Part shown: piece after piece, positions 62,791 to 64,000 of the stretch
How positions within the stretch are numbered: position 1 is the first letter of the stretch
Layout of the letters: the number at the start of each line of letters is the position of its first letter
Origin: Sulfuricurvum sp.
GTDB taxonomy: Bacteria > Campylobacterota > Campylobacteria > Campylobacterales > Sulfurimonadaceae
NCBI RefSeq assembly: GCF_028713855.1
Contig: NZ_JAQTNN010000002.1
Coordinates: 1 to 64,000 of the forward strand
Direction of reading: 5' to 3'
Length of the DNA stretch: 64,000 nt
Notes under the pieces: model-generated
Database searches by the model: none
What the model was told of the DNA's origin: nothing
Seen by the model: only the letters and a program-made list of their open reading frames with translations
Translations under genes and position numbers: made by a program

Positions 62791-63369
62791 ATGTTTGAAG
62801 CAATTGCTTTTTATCTGTTTGCGGCGCTCACAATCGTGATGTTTACCATCACGGTAATGACGAGTCAAGCGCTTTATGCGATTACCGCAATGGCAGCTGG
62901 GATGATTTTCATCTCGGCGTTTTTCTTTATTTTGGGAGCCGACTTTTTGGGTGCTATCCAAATCATCGTCTATACCGGAGCCGTTATGGCGCTTTATGCG
63001 TTTGGTATGATGTTTTTTGATACGACGCGTAACGTGGTAGAAAAACGAACCAACCCTCAAATCGTATTTGTATTGGGCGTATTGGCAGCCGTTATGGTAG
63101 TCGCTATCTTCGTTGCACCGATCGTATCGAATAATATTCAAGCGCTTTATCCGATTGATGCGGCAATCGGCAACACGCAAGCGATCGGTATGGTGCTCTT
63201 TACCAAATACCTTGTCCCTTTTGAGTTGGCAGCGGTTATGCTTCTGGTTGCAATGATCGGCGGAATCGTTTTAGCCGGCAAGAAAATGGATAAATCGTTG
63301 ACATTGATGGCCGAAGAAGATATCGGCTCAATGGATGACAGTATTGAACCACAAGCGGGGGGGCACTAA
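62791..63369 (+). CDS. nuoJ: NADH-quinone oxidoreductase subunit J
   Basis: 192 residues with five membrane helices, the ND6 homolog. GADFLGAIQIIVYTGAVMALYAFGMM is the conserved third helix with its pi-bulge region. The stop overlaps the nuoK ATG by one base. Confidence 0.96.
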   Translation: MFEAIAFYLFAALTIVMFTITVMTSQALYAITAMAAGMIFISAFFFILGADFLGAIQIIVYTGAVMALYAFGMMFFDTTRNVVEKRTNPQIVFVLGVLAAVMVVAIFVAPIVSNNIQALYPIDAAIGNTQAIGMVLFTKYLVPFELAAVMLLVAMIGGIVLAGKKMDKSLTLMAEEDIGSMDDSIEPQAGGH

Positions 63370-63674
63370 TGGAAATCACACTGACCCATTATCTTGTTTT
63401 ATCAAGTGTTTTGTTCGCGATCGGATTGATCGGGGTTATGCGCCGTAAAAATCTTTTAATGCTCTTTTTTGCAACGGAGATTTTACTCAATGCGACGAAT
63501 GTTGCATTTGCGGCGATTTCGCATTATATGGGCGATCTCAGCGGTCAAATGTTCGCGTTTTTTATTATCGCGATTGCGGCGTCTGAAGTGGCGATCGGCT
63601 TGGGTCTTCTCATCGTATGGTACAAACGTACCGGTAAGATCGATCTAGATCAAATGAATTCAATGCGAGGATAG
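63369..63674 (+). CDS. nuoK: NADH-quinone oxidoreductase subunit K
   Basis: 101 residues, three membrane helices, the ND4L homolog. The acidic helix positions (FATEILLNATNVAF and ASEVAIGLGLLIVWYKR) that carry protons are present. 3 bases before nuoL. Confidence 0.96.
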   Translation: MEITLTHYLVLSSVLFAIGLIGVMRRKNLLMLFFATEILLNATNVAFAAISHYMGDLSGQMFAFFIIAIAASEVAIGLGLLIVWYKRTGKIDLDQMNSMRG

Positions 63675-63677
63675 TCT

Positions 63678-64000
63678 ATGGAACTTTATTTATATATTGC
63701 ACTCTTCGCTCCGTTGGTTGGGTCATTGTTTTCGGCATTGTTCGGTATGACACCTAAAACGTATCTCACAGGATATATTGCCTCAGGGTTACTGTTTACC
63801 TCGTTTGTGAGCAGTGCGATTTTGCTCACTTACGTTATGGGCGGCCATACGGTTCACGTTGAGATGATGACATGGATGGCGACGGGTGATCTTTACATTC
63901 CGTTTGGGTTTGTTGTCGATCAGGTCAGTGTCGTCATGATGATGGTCGTAACGATCGTTTCAACCGTTGTTCATATCTATTCTGTCGGATATATGGATCA
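63678..64000 (+). CDS. nuoL: NADH-quinone oxidoreductase subunit L, N-terminal part
   Basis: Open to the window end; 107 full codons are visible. ALFAPLVGSLFSALFG is the first helix and GDLYIPFGFVVDQVSVVMMMVVTIVSTVVHIYSVGYM matches the conserved NuoL segment with its Asp. Proton-pumping antiporter-like subunit at the tip of the membrane arm; nuoM and nuoN probably follow outside the window. Confidence 0.95.
   Translation, partial: MELYLYIALFAPLVGSLFSALFGMTPKTYLTGYIASGLLFTSFVSSAILLTYVMGGHTVHVEMMTWMATGDLYIPFGFVVDQVSVVMMMVVTIVSTVVHIYSVGYMD

Noticed and set aside
1-64000. tRNA, rRNA or other structured RNA genes
   Set aside because: The intergenic gaps were read through and no cloverleaf or rRNA-like sequence was recognised; a covariance-model search would be the decisive test.

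Overview
The window is one contiguous chromosomal segment of a Campylobacterota (Epsilonproteobacteria) bacterium, most likely a free-living Sulfuricurvum/Sulfurimonas-type sulfur oxidiser. The evidence is the protein families and the gene order: rpsB-tsf-ABC ATPase-fliR-acidic protein-gmk-tatA-argS is the order I recall from Campylobacter, L30 is missing from the ribosomal cluster, the porin resembles the DUF3373 family, and the complex I operon has an atypical electron-input module. Promoters typically show a good TATAAT with little or no -35 box, as expected for this phylum. The assignment below phylum level is inference. No rRNA, tRNA, CRISPR array, insertion sequence or prophage was recognised.

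Layout. 1-4092: end of the S10/spc ribosomal cluster (rpsH end, rplF, rplR, rpsE, rplO, secY, map, infA). 4093-6817: upp, a Sel1-repeat protein, then a reverse block cvfB, small protein, ppnP. 6899-8530: an AT-rich two-gene island (beta-propeller-like membrane-anchored protein plus small membrane protein) ending in a palindromic element. 8645-14803: SDR, stand-alone formate-dehydrogenase-like molybdoenzyme, yraN, then a reverse pair of a diheme cytochrome c peroxidase and a membrane-bound GGDEF/EAL protein, translationally coupled. 14976-19540: trxA, trxB, dapB, purF, radical SAM YhcC-like. 19544-23775 (reverse): ilvE, SPFH protein, hisIE and two DUF2393-like proteins, plus a truncated globin. 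23910-27455: aldehyde dehydrogenase, bcp, and a reverse porin. 27456-35523: rpsB-tsf-ABC-fliR-acidic receiver-gmk-tatA-argS. 35548-42760: FlaC-like flagellin, aguB with a two-component system, ccoG, a J-domain protein, a DUF234 protein and a small Cys-rich protein. 42851-50854: a tightly packed forward block (aldo/keto reductase, lipoprotein, aminotransferase, nfo, FadL-like porin, acyl-CoA synthetase, AAA+ ATPase). 51237-64000: the nuo (complex I) operon, nuoA to the first third of nuoL.

The most notable system is the complex I operon. NuoE is replaced by a 74-residue stub without cluster cysteines. NuoF is replaced by a 665-residue protein that keeps only the C-terminal 4Fe-4S domain of NuoF, with one expected cysteine changed to glycine, joined to a complete GltD-like Fe-S/FAD/NAD(P) oxidoreductase. 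NuoG is present as two full-length tandem copies, each with all cluster ligands. This suggests a complex I with a different electron donor or acceptor, possibly run in reverse to supply NAD(P)H or ferredoxin to an autotroph. That function is inference.

Other points are the coupled peroxidase/c-di-GMP gene pair, a recurring TTCCCGC-N4-GCGGGAA palindrome at 3' ends of genes, two probable leaderless promoters (cvfB and the ABC ATPase), and several convergent gene pairs whose ends overlap.
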